Source: Camarhynchus parvulus (Eukaryota; Chordata; Aves; Passeriformes; Thraupidae). From it: a stretch of DNA of 64,000 nucleotides. Both the position numbers and the translations under genes were made by a program. Each line of letters opens with the position of its first letter. Position 1 is the stretch's first letter. Below the pieces are notes generated by a model that was not told where the DNA came from, did no database searches, and saw only the letters and a program-made list of their open reading frames with translations. Below are positions 24,197 to 36,985 of the stretch, one piece after another. The DNA is taken from positions 72,417,689 through 72,481,688 of the forward strand of contig NC_044571.1 of NCBI RefSeq assembly GCF_901933205.1. Direction: 5' to 3'.

Positions 24197-24708
24197 TTAT
24201 ATATGTAATGTAATAATGGGTTTTACACCATTCTAGTTCCCTGGAAAATAATACAATCTGTTCCTCCAATTTTATGATAATTTGAATCATGCGATAAGAT
24301 TTAAAGGTCTTTAGACACAGTTTAAGTGGACAAGTGAGAAAAGGGGATGTTCTTCTTCTAAACATCAGGTGAAGACTGAAGATTCACGACTGCTTATACT
24401 AAGCATGAACTGTCAGGGGTTCTGTTTAAGATATTCTCATCATTCTATAAATTTTTATCCTGCAAAGACTCAGAGGATTCCCTAATCCGTCCAATGCTAT
24501 AGTGGGGGTCAGCAAGTTCTCAGTTTCAAAGACCTGTCTGACTAATCCCAGTGCACCATCCATGAATTTGTGCAGCATCATTTCCTAGCCCTTGAAGGAG
24601 TCTATGGAGCCAGGTATAGCATGACAGGGGATTCCAGCTTTGCTGTGGGTTCTCTGCTGGAGTAGTGGTGGCAGGAGCTGCCTTCTCCACTATCCTGGCA
24701 AGAGTAGT

Positions 24709-24832
24709 ATCATAGAAACATCGAATATCCTGAATTGGAAGGGACACACAAGGATCATCGAAGTCTAGCTGCTGGCCCCAACAGGCACGCCCAAGAATCA
24801 CACAGTGCCTGAGCACCCTCTGTTATCTACTC
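24709..24832 (-). mobile_element. CR1 LINE 3' end (reversed)
   Basis: Starts with a degenerate octamer tail (ATCATAGAAACATCGAATAT), then CCTGAATTGGAAGGGACACA, GGATCATCGAAGTC and CCCAAGAATCACACAGTGCC. This is the standard CR1 3' order read in reverse. Confidence 0.88.
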
Positions 24833-27800
24833 CCAGGCACGCTTCAGGGGATGACTCCCCTCAGGAACAAAGTGACTACAGGAATCCCCATTTCCCTTCG
24901 GAGCAGAAGCAGGAGCAGGAAGAGATATGCGTAGACAGAACTCCTTTGTAGCCAGGCTGTTTATGTGCCTTAGTCTGGAAGAAGTCATCTGTGAATTCTT
25001 TTTTTCACATAGTTCTTTCACTAAGTGGTTGTTTCCACTCACAGCTCACATTCCTTGTTTAGACTTAGAGATTACACACCCTCAGTCAGTCACACCTAAT
25101 TTATGATCACAGTATTTCATTCAGAGCCACATGACTGCTTTTTAAGTTTTAAATACCAGTCTGAGGGGTTTTTTTGAGAACATTTTTGCAGGAGGTGTAC
25201 AGTGGTCCCTAGGATATAATATCTATGCTTTAATCCTACCCTAGATAAAATTACCTCTCAATATCCCAGAAAAATTCTGAAATGCTTTATTCAGATCAGG
25301 TAGATTTTCACTCATGTTGTTAGGCTAAAAATGAGATTCTAAGATAGACATTGAATAAAAAACTGATTTTCAAACGTGACACCTGATAGTTCCTAATGAA
25401 CTTACTGGCTACTCCTAATTACTGTACCAAAAATCAAACTATGCATTTAGAAAAATAAATATGGATAGAAGATACTAATTTATATTTCCATTAGAAATCA
25501 AATAGTTTTTAAGGAGTTATAATGCAAGTAACAATCAGTTACCACATACCAAAAACTTTCTCTTGCACCCTAAGATTACATAATGAACTTTCCATGTACC
25601 ATGTTCTATTATAAGAAGGAAAATTTACTTGAAACTGTCCCTATTAAAGTAATTTTCACAGTGCACTAGCTCAGAAATATTCTGGTTTCTTTAATCTTTC
25701 TCAGTCTATATGTGGTGCAGCTGGAATTGTTGCTCAGGTGCTTTAATCAAAACCAAACCAAACCATGCAAATTAAATCCATTAGGTGATTTCTGAAGACA
25801 AGCTTCCTCTGCTTGTTTGTCAATGGATGCAGAGCCCAGACCTAACTTCTGATCTTTAAAGACATTCTGCACAGAAAGAGGTACTAGGCTTCCTGAAGTT
25901 AGCACCTCTCTTTGGATTCTTTGCAGGCTTTTATATAAGTGACAGGACAGCAAAGAAAAAGTTGCACAACGCTTGTTCATTGGTCAAGGTGACCAATTTC
26001 TGCACATGCTCCAGCTGCTCACTGCATAGAGGCAATCTGATATTAGCATGTCAGGTTCCTCTCAGGGGTGTCATTTTTATCAAGGTAATTAATCTTTAGT
26101 TATCTTCAGACAACCTTGCTCTCTTCTCTCCAGTCTCCCTAGACAGGAGGTCATCCATCTTTGGCATTAACACACCCTTGTCATTCTTGTGTGTTATTCT
26201 CCACTTTGAGGACCAAAGTATTGAATCACAATACAGATGATGCAAAGTCCTGAGCTCACGCAAACCTACACCGAAACTTCAGATGTGTGTTAAAAATGTG
26301 AATGTGGACTGTGTCCTCGAGGATTTGATATTGGATCAGGTATTATCAAGCTACTTTTGACTTCTTGCTGAATCAAGCATACTTTGGTCTCCTATAGACA
26401 GTATGAAAAATTATAGCCATTATAAAAGAGGCTGTATCAAGTGCTATGGTAGTGTGATGGAAATGCAGTGCTTTGTTCATGCTTGATCCATATTAAATCT
26501 GAACTGAAAGTGATCCACTATGCACAAATTTGGAACTAGGTCTGAGGCTTCTACTGGTCAAGGGAAATACTCCAATGAATGACCAGGATGCTTATTGCAC
26601 TTGTTATAATTACATATAGTTTTACTTAATTTTAGCTCTGTTTAGGTAAAACATCCCTTTCATTATTTTTCCCAGGACTTTTAAGGGTAGAAGATAAGAT
26701 AGGAATAGATCCTTCTGAACTAGTGGATCTACAAGGCATTTGGCTATCACATTAGTGTGGCTACATAACTTGAATATTTTGTGTTGAAGCAATTTTAAAC
26801 CATATGTCAGTTCTGCACAACATTATGGGTTTTTCTCCATCATGTGGAATTAGAACTAGTCTGCCCAACTTTTCAAGGGTTTTTTTCAAGTTTTTTTTTT
26901 TTTAGTTAATTTCAAACAAATTAACTAAAATAAAAAAATTCAGGGAATTTTGATAGAAGATTAATTGTTCTGAAAACAGTTATACAACAGCAGGAGATTG
27001 AACCAATTAGATTGGATATTTAACTACGGTAAAAATCAGTGTGTTCTAGTGAAATAATCACAATATTAGAAGACCCCCACAATATTAGATGCCCCAGCTT
27101 CAGCTGAGTAAATGAAGATGCAATATTTTGCCACTTAACAATCAAGTAAATGACCACAGTTACTTTTTACTGTACAGTTACTCCCAGTCAGTATCTGGAA
27201 GGTCGGTAGAAATAGGTTTGTAATTGTGTAACTACGTAGAAATGTGTAACGTTAAAAAATACATTGTCTACAACACCTGGTATTTGGGATACTAGGTACC
27301 TGTACCATGGTGTCTTCATAGGTAGGTAGATAGTTTTGTGACCAGTTCCATAGGGATCTTTGAACCTGCCAAACTGGGACAAATGCAAAGGCAGGACACA
27401 TACTCCTAATAAAGCAGCAGCTCCAGTCTCCAAGAAAAAACAGGCTGATGAAGGTTCTTCCTTCATCGTTATTTCACTGTGCAGAACAACTACCTGACTG
27501 TGAAGTGATGATCTCCAAACCACTTTTTACTGTAATTCCTCTCATTCTACATCAAATAACTTTGGTTATTAAGAAGTCCTCTGTAATTTTTGAAGGCATT
27601 TTTTTCCACTAAGACTTCATTCAAGCTTGATCTCTCTATGCCATTCACACATTCATTAAAGCTACCTCAGAGAGCAAGTCTCTATTGCTTTCCACAAGTT
27701 TAGAGAACGACTTTGATGACCTTACTGCATTTCTTTGTATAATATAAGCTTTTCTCACAATTCTACAATGTGCAGTTTTCCTCTCTGTTCTATTTATTCC

Positions 27801-29903
27801 TCTGATCCTCAAACATATGCTGGAAGAAGTAGCAGATTCATACAAGAATATGGAATATATGTCTTTAATTCTTGATTAACCAAAACTTTTATCATGCTCT
27901 CAAGATGATTTGCATTTGAGGATGCTGGGATAGGTTTCCCTGGAGTGATTCTGAAATACACAAAGAATGTTTTATAGCAGTAAATACGGTGCTTCTCACA
28001 GGCAACTCTTCTCTAGGTTAAACATTCACACTGTCTGGATGGACTGCAGTCTACATTCACAGATTTATGTGTATTTTTCACCCGTTTTGCACAGTATGGT
28101 CTTCTGAAAGTTCACTTGGCAAGAAACAGTTTTTGCTAAGTATAAAGTGTGAAATCTGGCAATAAAGTTTTAAATTAAACCCAGCATTTTTCAGCCTACA
28201 TTCTGACAACTGATATCTTACTAAACAGTATCAGTTTCTAGCCAGAATTATGTGCCATGTCCACCACCAGTTTTTCAGAGCAACATACAGCTACTGAGAT
28301 ACCATGTGTCACAAGACAACAAGGATGGGCAGGCATGACTACAACACCTCTATTGAAGATATGGTGAATGTGACCCAGAAGAAAGAATAAATTGAAAAAG
28401 AACAAGTAAAATGACATTATTGTCTTTCAAATGTATTGCCCATTGGAGAAGTGTCTGTAACAGTAAATACACCTGGAGGAATCATGGCCAAGTTGCCATT
28501 AAGGTAACTGATGCTCAGTCCTGTTGGCAGAAGGGATTCTGTCTTGGGAGACCGTTCTCAGCCCTGACATTTGCAGGTGTGAGCAGATGGATCAGTGTAG
28601 ACTCAACCTCTCTACTGTATATATATCAAAAAGATAATATACTTCTGAGTATTTAAATGCTCTCTTCTTGAGTACAAATCAGTTACAGGATTGTGTAAAT
28701 CAATTACTTAGCCAACAAGTTAAAACTGAATTTGTTGATTATGTAGCCTCAGACTCCTAACTTTTTTCATAATATGGAAACGAGGTGGACCGTTCAGACT
28801 CATGCACTGTTGAAAACCACTGGCACCTCCCGCATTGCATTCTTCCACATACGGGGCTGTGCTCCATCAATGACCATTTCCCAGTACTCCCAGAGGCGAA
28901 GACGCGCCCTCTGCAGAAGGCAAAGCCACAGTGCACCAGCACTCTCCTTTAAAATAAGGTCCAAATTCCCATCGTTCTCAGAGGGAATGAAGCCGCTGTT
29001 GCCCCCAGCCTCTATTTTGACAGTTTTGTGGCCCTTGGGTGGGCTGGGCCTGCCCCTGTGGCAGGAGGATGAGCTCAGTTCATTGGGAAAAACAGCACGG
29101 ACCTGGGAAATGGCAGATCAAAACAAATCAAGCCTGCACTCTCAGGAAGAGCAGGACATGCTGGCATTGTGGAAGGGATCAATTATTCATTAGGTTCCTC
29201 ACAGGTGACTTTATGTACTGCCTCTGCTAAGCCTCTAGTTATATTGGAAAATAAAGTAATTAAGCAAGGAGTTTGACTATTGGTGCTAAATAAGCATTTA
29301 AAAAGGCAACCTGTGGCAACATATTTGCTAAAAGACTCGAGATTAGGATAAGAGAGATGCAATGATATGTGAGGCTACAGGGATGTAGAGTAAATGAGGG
29401 AATTTCCATATACATAATAAAAAGTGTGTGTTTTTCACACAGGAAAGGAATTTCCACTTCAACCTGGCCATTTACTGCAAGTGCAGCTAGATCTCTTTCT
29501 GTTTGCGTAACCCAGCTCCTTCTCCCAGCTCGATCTGCTGCTCACTCAAATACAGCCAATTTTTTGTGCTGATGGAAGCATTTTTTCCTTTAAACACTGT
29601 TCATCCTTTTGTCTTTCATGAGAAGATACACTGAAGTGAATGATGTGGAGAATACTAGTGTACAACCCATGCCAGAGACAATAGCTTCAGCCCTCAGTGT
29701 ATTTTGGCCAGCCATCTCCCCATCATCCAAGCACTCTGTCTCAGGCATCTCCCACAAACAGCAGAAGCATGAAGCATTGATGATGATATTGCCCTGCTGT
29801 GGAATGAAGGCTTTCATCTTACCAGTGCATTTGCTCTGCAGGTTGGTACATCCTAGTTCCTCAGAGATTATGTTGCATTTGGTTTTCTATCATCTGTGTT
29901 CTA
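24833..29903. other. Intergenic; one unassigned GC-richer block
   Basis: Mostly AT-rich with nothing named. Positions 28770-29200 are visibly GC-richer and hold a 139-codon + frame (28774-29193) without recognisable domains. It may be an unrecognised repeat or a non-coding RNA exon. Confidence 0.4.
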
Positions 29904-29907
29904 GATT

Positions 29908-30241
29908 TGTATCACTGAAGGGGCACTGGGGAAAGACAAAGGTGATACAGAGACCCCATCATCAGAAGGCATGAAAAAGCATTTTATTATTAGAAATTCG
30001 CAGTTCTTATAGAAACAATGGTGGACCTAAGACCTGATTGGCCTTTAGGAATCCTCTCTCACCTATTGGACAAGAAGGGACAACTCCTTGTAAACATCTT
30101 TGACAAACAGAGATTGCCTGCCAAGTGTAGAGATTGAGATAGTAATTGTTTTAATTATTTCTCTGAGCTTTCTCGCAGCTTCTCAGGGAAATCCTGGGAG
30201 AGCTGTGTCTCTTTCCATTCAGAGGATATGTGATTACCACA
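29908..30241 (-). mobile_element. Solo LTR (334 bp)
   Basis: Begins TGTATCACTG and ends TTACCACA, flanked by GATT on both sides (29904-29907 and 30242-30245). The minus strand has AATAAA near 29975, close to its 3' end. The internal wording resembles a compact songbird LTR. No viral gene is attached. Confidence 0.75.
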
Positions 30242-30879
30242 GATTTGGCCTTATTTGTCTGATGGGTGGGCTGGATGTCACCATTCTCCAGTTATTTTCC
30301 TTTTTGTTCCTATTATTGACCTGTATGTGTAGCTTCCTCACATCACCCATATGACAATGCAGCTTGGAAAGGTTGCTATTCTTCAGTGTAATATCAGGTC
30401 TTTTCTCCTACTATAGCAGAAAATCTCCTTTGTATTATCTTATCTTAATTTAAACATAACTTTCATTGTTCTTTTTCTGTTCTTAATTGAAAACAGGGAA
30501 TCTGTTCTCTAGTCAGTCAACTGGTTACCAAACCAAAGATAATCAAAGCGAATCAGTTTAGTCCTTGAAACAATATACCTTGATAGCTCAAAGTTGATTA
30601 ACAGCACTCCAGGTCTCACTTTTGATACTCAGTCTTGCAGCTATCTATATGGCAAATTTTACCTGTGCTCAAATTCTTTCCAGTGCAAAATCATTTACAT
30701 TCCACTGCAATGCATGGTAGTACTTTGTGTGTGGCCACCAGACAAGTTTAGGTGACCTAGTTCAGGACCAAATGATATAAAGATCACACTTGGTTAAATA
30801 AGAAAGCAAAAGTAAAAATAAACAAGAGGAGGTGATTATTTCTTAATTTTTTTTGAGACACGAGAAATGCTGAGAAAGA

Positions 30880-31230
30880 ATACATTTTTTGACACAGAGA
30901 GCTCAGGCAAAAGTAATCAGTTTATTGAGATATTATAAGCAAACTTCTCTCACCAGGCCTATTTTCTACACACAGGCTCAGAGATAGCTCAGAGATCCCT
31001 TCACACTTGGACCCTGGCCAGTCTATTCTCTCTTCCCCAAACTGGCCTCTCTATTTTAGGGCTTCAGTGAAACCTGACATGTCTTAGAAAGTGTGTGCAC
31101 ATGTCTGAGGATGCTCTCCTCACTGTGTTCTGCATTCATCACATTCAGCATAGTGTGTCATGATCGGGATAGTTTGAGAAAAAGTACCTCAAATGCTCTA
31201 GTTGCAGTTCTCCACTGAGTATCCACCAAG
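30880..31230 (-). mobile_element. Possible further LTR fragment
   Basis: A reversed AATAAA (near 30920) and a reversed TATA-like stretch (near 31055) occur at LTR-like spacing in sequence richer in GC than its surroundings. I could not find matching direct repeats or TG..CA ends, so both identity and limits are uncertain. Confidence 0.3.
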
Positions 31231-34200
31231 TAAGTTCATCTGCAAAAAGCTGAATTAGTGAGTTCTTGTGACCTTATAGTTCCAGATTTGATTATGTCCA
31301 GAGGAACTGGACACAGGACTTAGGACATCCCAGGACCCTGGGTTCCAGGTGCTTCTGTATCACCATAGTTTTTTCAAATGTCATGCCATTTCCCCATTTT
31401 TACTAACAGAGGCATTCATCCCTAACCTAGCTAGGCTCAGGGTCCCACTGTGCAAACACTGTAGGCTGCTGGGTTTGCTCGTGATCTGCTTTCTACATTG
31501 TAGATGGCAAAGTAGGTTGCATGCAGGATGCCTCTGTGAGCACCAGGTCATCATGTGAGCAGATTTGCAGAGTATTTGTATGGGTATCTGGCTTTAAGGT
31601 TGGGTTGGACTTTCTAGTCCTGTCCCTACAAGCAGTACATTTGGTCCTTTGCCCTATAAAAAAAATTACCACAGTGTCCCAATATTTCTCAGAATTGGAA
31701 CATCTAATGAATATCACTTGCTTTGGGGATTTGTCCTGCTCACATTTCTTCCATAGGATAACTGGGATTCTGTGTGATAATACACAAGTAATCCTGGGAA
31801 TTTATACCTGAAGATTTTCCTTCATTTGAGAATTCACAGTGCTTAAAATTTAATTCATATTACATTACATTACCCATGTGAAGTAAGTAAATATTTTCCC
31901 CAGTGCAGAAACTGAGATGTTATGAAGATCAAGATTTTGTAGGCTGTATATCTCATAGACACCTGTATAAATAATGGCCTTATTTTTGAAGGTAGTAAGT
32001 ACTTAAGGTTTCTACTGATTTTAGCCTCTAGCTTTTGTCACCTGTTTTGGAAAATACTGACTTAAATAAATTGCACTGCATCACAGAATGATGTGTTAAA
32101 TGTGTTCACATCAAGTATCTGCCTTTGGTCTGACATTCAAAGAGAAACCCTTCTTAAATTCCCCTTACAGTCCTTAATATCAGGAAAAATATACCAGGGA
32201 AAAAAACCCTGAAAACAAAAAACAAACCACCACAACCCAAACCAAAAAGGATCTCATAAATGTGTCTCGTCTAGAAGCTGATAAGATGTACGTTTGTCCT
32301 TAATTTCTCCATGGGAGAGTACAACTTCTAACAGATTTCTTTATTGCTGGGCAACAAAGCAATCTTGCTGTGCTACAGATTTAACCAATGACTTGTGGGA
32401 ACTGTCACAGCTGCCACAGCACCACCAGGACCTGTGGGAGCAACTTATTCCAGCCTGTAACTAATCAGTCCCTGGTGCTGGGAAGCACTCAAGGGAGTAG
32501 TTCCCTGCTACTGGGCTTAAACGGGATTCCAACAGGAATAGAAGCTGGCTGGCTGCAGGGGAGTTGTTTTGAAGTGCAAGAGGTTTTCTCTGAGATCTCA
32601 CTACTACTGCAAGGCTGCCTGACCTTCAGGCATGTACAGCAGTTTACTGTATTTGTTTGCCGAATGAGCTAAACTGACCTTGCATTTACTTTGGGATTAG
32701 ATTTTGCTTGAGAGATTAACTAGGGAGCTGTGGCCTTCTTTTTTCTGGTCTGAAAAGAGATAAAATGGACTATATTACACAACTTTGGACTACAACTTTG
32801 GGCAAAAAGCAAGTCTATATTCAAAGTTTTTTGTTAATTTTACTATCATGATTCAGTGTGTTACATTCAAAAAAATACCTGCTTGGTAGCTGAGCTATTT
32901 CCTTGACAAGGTAACTCTACCTTAATCCAAAGATGAGCTGGGATTTCTCAGGTCAGGTTTTACTCCAGGTCTCATTTACTCCAGCCTACAATTTCAGCTC
33001 AAGTCCACTTTAATGAACAGTGTACTGGATAGCTGGCAACACTTACCTGAAAGATGGCTGGCATAGGGATAGAAAAACTTCAAGCTGTAGCAGGATCTTC
33101 TCAAATGCCTTAAGTGAGGTTTTTACAGGGACAGACACTTTCGCATGCTCATTGAGGTGGATACCCCCAAATTCCAGAAGTGGAATGTGCTAGTACTTTA
33201 AGGGGTGCTTCTTTCCTGACAGGTAACAGGAAGCCTCTATCAAGTGCTGTTTGAGATGAAGCTGGAATGGTAATACCACGTTTATTAAACACCAATGCTT
33301 GCTCAAACAACTTTTCACTTGCTCCTCTTCTCCCCCTCCCTTTATTCTTTCAGCTGGATTAGGCCACACTCACAAAAATTAGATTCCTAGAGTTTTGGGA
33401 GGGGGAAGAAAAAAAAGTAAAAATATTTAAAATCTGATCTATGTGTGGTATAATTTTACACATGCACCTGAACTTACAAGTACTGCATAGCAACTATTAG
33501 CAAGTTAAAACCAGCTAAATGCATTGTTACATAACATGAAATTAGACTTAATTTTCTGGTATCAATTTTAATTTATCCATTTAGAGATTATATATCTTGC
33601 TTTTTTTTTTAACAGTAAAACTGTGTATCTTCTTCCTACATTTACTTCCTAGACAGGTCAACATTTTTCCCTTAAACATTTGGCATTGACTACCTGTCAA
33701 AAATAGTATGATTAATAAGACAGGCCTTGAGATTTCTCAAATATGGCAGTTCCTGAATTTCTGTGTGCTACACTACAGACAAACCACATTCCACCTTAAA
33801 AAAAAGTAAAGTTAACTATTCAAAGGAGTGTCAAAACAATATTCCAATTTATTTTTTCATTATTTCCTAATTTTTTGTTAGGTAAATTTTTCAAGTTTTT
33901 GAGTTTTCAGGATAGTAAAATATTTTGACCTGTAAAAATGCTCAAAGATTATAAATACTATTTCTTGTCTAGCTGTAAGAGTGATTGACAGATATGACTG
34001 AAATCAATAAGGTTTAGGTAAAAGTATTAGCTAAACTCCTGAAAATTGAATTCACAAACTTCCTAATTCAGTTTAAATTTCTTCCCTTGACAAATACAAA
34101 ATTCAATCCTGGAACTGGAGAGCAAAAGTAAAGACCATAGAGAAATGTCTTATACCTTTTCAGATCACAGTCACTGTTCAGATTACAGAACATTTTCAGT

Positions 34201-34795
34201 CCCAGTGGCAAAAGTCAATTCACAGTGGAATAGTCTTATGCCCCAATTTGAAAGGAAAACCAAAAGAAAAAAATAGTGAGCAAATAAGAATCAAGTAAGA
34301 AAATTTACAGAACACATTAGCTTAATTGCAGAGGATACAAATAATCAAATGCAAGAGATACATTTTGCTACAGATTGTAAAAGAGATGATTTGGAGTAAA
34401 AGAGAACAAAACCCCCAACCATTGGCCATCTACCATATTCTACTGGATCCCCAAGTGAAGATCTACTGCCTGATGTGTTGACAGGATACCAAATGACTGT
34501 TTAGATTTAAATCAAGAGCTGGATATATTTGGGAAATGCTTCCTTAAATCTCCCAAGTTCCTGCTTGCCTTAGTACTTTACTGTCACTCATCTACAGAAA
34601 AGGTAAAGAAAATATGCTGAAAAATATTCAAAAAGGAGTGAATTGTATGCATTGATTATATTAGTGGAGAAAGTAGCTTTGGAAAACTCAGGTAACATTT
34701 GTTGAGCTTATACGTCCATGTGACAAGTGTCTTCACAGACACATATATAGTAGGTATTATACACATATAATAATATTATTATATAATAACATATT
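31231..34795. other. Intergenic, nothing firmly recognised
   Basis: AT-rich, except a modestly GC-richer patch at 32380-32670 with a 94-codon frame that lacks family similarity. No supported gene. Confidence 0.5.
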
Positions 34796-34925
34796 AATAT
34801 AATATAATATAATATAATATAATATAATATAATATAATATAATATAATATAATATAATATAATATAATATAATATAATATAATATAATATAATATAATAT
34901 AATATAATATAATATAATATAATAT
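34796..34925 (+). repeat. Perfect AATAT microsatellite, 26 copies
   Basis: 130 bases of uninterrupted AATAT pentamers, preceded by imperfect TA-rich sequence from about 34741. The minus-strand Tyr/Ile/Leu-repeat open frames are its translation. Confidence 0.99.
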
Positions 34926-36540
34926 TTTCAGTCCTTGAGACCAATGCTGTTTCCAAGAATAATACTGACTATTCAAACACAGACAATTCCAAAATACAGG
35001 TCTTCATTCACATTAGAATAGCTATTGATATGGCATGAATTTAGGTGACTACTAACCATATTAGGTTAGGTTGTACAGATTTTATAAATGTGATTCATAT
35101 TCATTTCAATCCATGTAAAAACAATGAAAGAATGTTGCTGAATTCTGCTAGTGTTAAGAAAAGAAAACAGAGAAAGGCATCCTTCCCTGTTTAAACCAAG
35201 TTTAAAAATAGAAAATCCAACTCGTGCTGTCCATCTGGGACCAGAGAGATAGTGTTATTGTAGGTTTGTCATGTTTATTTCCACTTGAATTATTCCATTA
35301 AAGCGATAATTCCAGTATTTGTCACCAGATGGCACTGCAAGGACATGATCCCGTAACCTCTCCTCATACTCCATTCGTGGCGCCATGAGGTCATCCCCCA
35401 GCAATCACAAAGAATGCAAGGCTATTTCAGATTGCATTAGGCCCCCTCCTCCTCCTTCACTCCCTTATGTTTACCCCATCAGGCCTGCTGGCACAGCTGT
35501 GACAGTTTTTAATATTCCTTAGCCAACTGGACTTGGTAAGAAAAGCTTGGTGGTGGAGACCAATACCTGCCTGAAGTTAATTTGCCCAGATATTGCCATG
35601 AGCAATACTGAAGGCAAACGCTGTCTCTAATGGCAAGAGATGAAGCTCCCACCTGCGTCAGGTCATGCACAGAGGTTTGCTTCAGTTCCCTAGCCTTGCA
35701 ATTCTAAGTAGGATCCCAGTCTCAGGCTGTCAACCTATCTACCTATCTCATTCCCTACTTTTTCAGTGCAGAATTTTGTGTTTTCCCTTGTTCCCTTTCT
35801 CCTCTCAAACAGAGCATCCTGTTCCATGCCCTAAATTGCCTCTCAGCTCTAGTGCTCCCTAATACATTCTATCATGGCCTGACACTGCAGCTTGAATTAC
35901 AAGTTCTGATCCTGTGACTCAACCCAGATTTTAGGAGGTAAAAGGAAATAAACCTGGGAGTCCAGAGATGTACTGAGCACTAAGCTACAGCTGCCTTTTG
36001 AGAAGTCAGTTTCAGCCCTATCACAGCTGCCATCACTGGAGTGCTGGCACCTGAGCAATCACATTGAAGCTGTGCAAAGGTAACTACAAATAGTGTCAGA
36101 TCTTTATTTGCAGATCAAGGTGTGTAGCATTTTCAAGTTCTCAGCATAAAAAGCTCTTGAGCTTCCTTTTAGAGGTCTGATGCATTCCTGGTATTCAGCA
36201 GAATGCTGATATTTGGTAGGAAAGTAATGCTATAACACAGAAAATGAAAGGCTAGGACAGTTCCTTCTGATTGTTTAATATGACATAACCTGTCTGTGTA
36301 GCAGACAAAATGAAAAATAGTGCTGATTTTAACCCCTTTTTTTTGGCTTTTTTTTTGGTTGGGTTTTTTTGGGGGGGTTTGCTAATAAATGTTCTTCTCA
36401 ATAGGGCAATAGTGATTGTTCCATAGATACTCATGCATATGCATATGCAGAATATTGTATATATGCTAGTAAATTCCATCTGTGAGATGATAATCCAAAA
36501 CAATACATGAGTAAGAAAAGAGAGTCTGGCATTACATGTA
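34926..36540. other. Intergenic with a CTCF-like site
   Basis: A GC-richer, non-repetitive patch at 35300-35560 contains the CTCF-like motif listed separately. The remainder is ordinary. Confidence 0.5.
35320..35336 (+). promoter_or_regulatory. CTCF-like motif
   Basis: TGTCACCAGATGGCACT fits the CTCF consensus YRCCASYAGRKGGCRSY at 16 of 17 positions (T instead of C at position 3). It lies between the two CpG-island promoters, about 5 kb upstream of PSPC1, where an insulator or loop anchor would be plausible. Binding is not shown by sequence alone. Confidence 0.5.
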
Positions 36541-36544
36541 AAGA

Positions 36545-36985
36545 CTGAAATGAAATGAAATGAAATGAAATGAAATTAAGTTAAAAGACAGAAAAGGAAA
36601 TATAATGACATGCAATGAAATTGCAAAACCCCAAAATTCCTAAATGAAGTGAAAACAATTAAATGGAATTGGAATTATGGGAATGAGCCGAAACTTTACA
36701 GAAAGGTTTGTCATTGAAATCTTGAGATTTCGTTTCCTTTCATGAAAAGAAGGATTTTCATTTCATGAAAAGAAATGAAATGAGAAATCAAAGAATGAAG
36801 AGAAATGGAAAGATGAAAAAGGAAATATAATGACATGAAATGAAATTGAAAAAAACAAAAATTCTGAAATTAAGTGAAAACAATTAAGTGGAATGGAAAG
36901 AAAGGAAGTGCAGTGAAATGGGCTGAAACTTCACAAAATATTATCATTGAAATCTCAAGATTTCATTTCCTTCCATGAAGTGAAG
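36545..36985 (+). repeat. GAAAT microsatellite plus two tandem copies of a larger unit
   Basis: A (TGAAA)n run at 36546-36576 leads into two diverged copies of a unit about 160 bases long, repeating at about 222 bases (about 36593-36755 and 36815-36980). Both copies contain GGAAATATAATGACATG, GTGAAAACAATTAA, a CTGAAAC/CCGAAAC box, and an ATTGAAATCT..GATTTC segment in the same order. Confidence 0.8.

Noticed and set aside
34708..34976. Minus-strand frames encoding Tyr-Ile-Leu repeats
   Set aside because: They are translations of the AATAT microsatellite.
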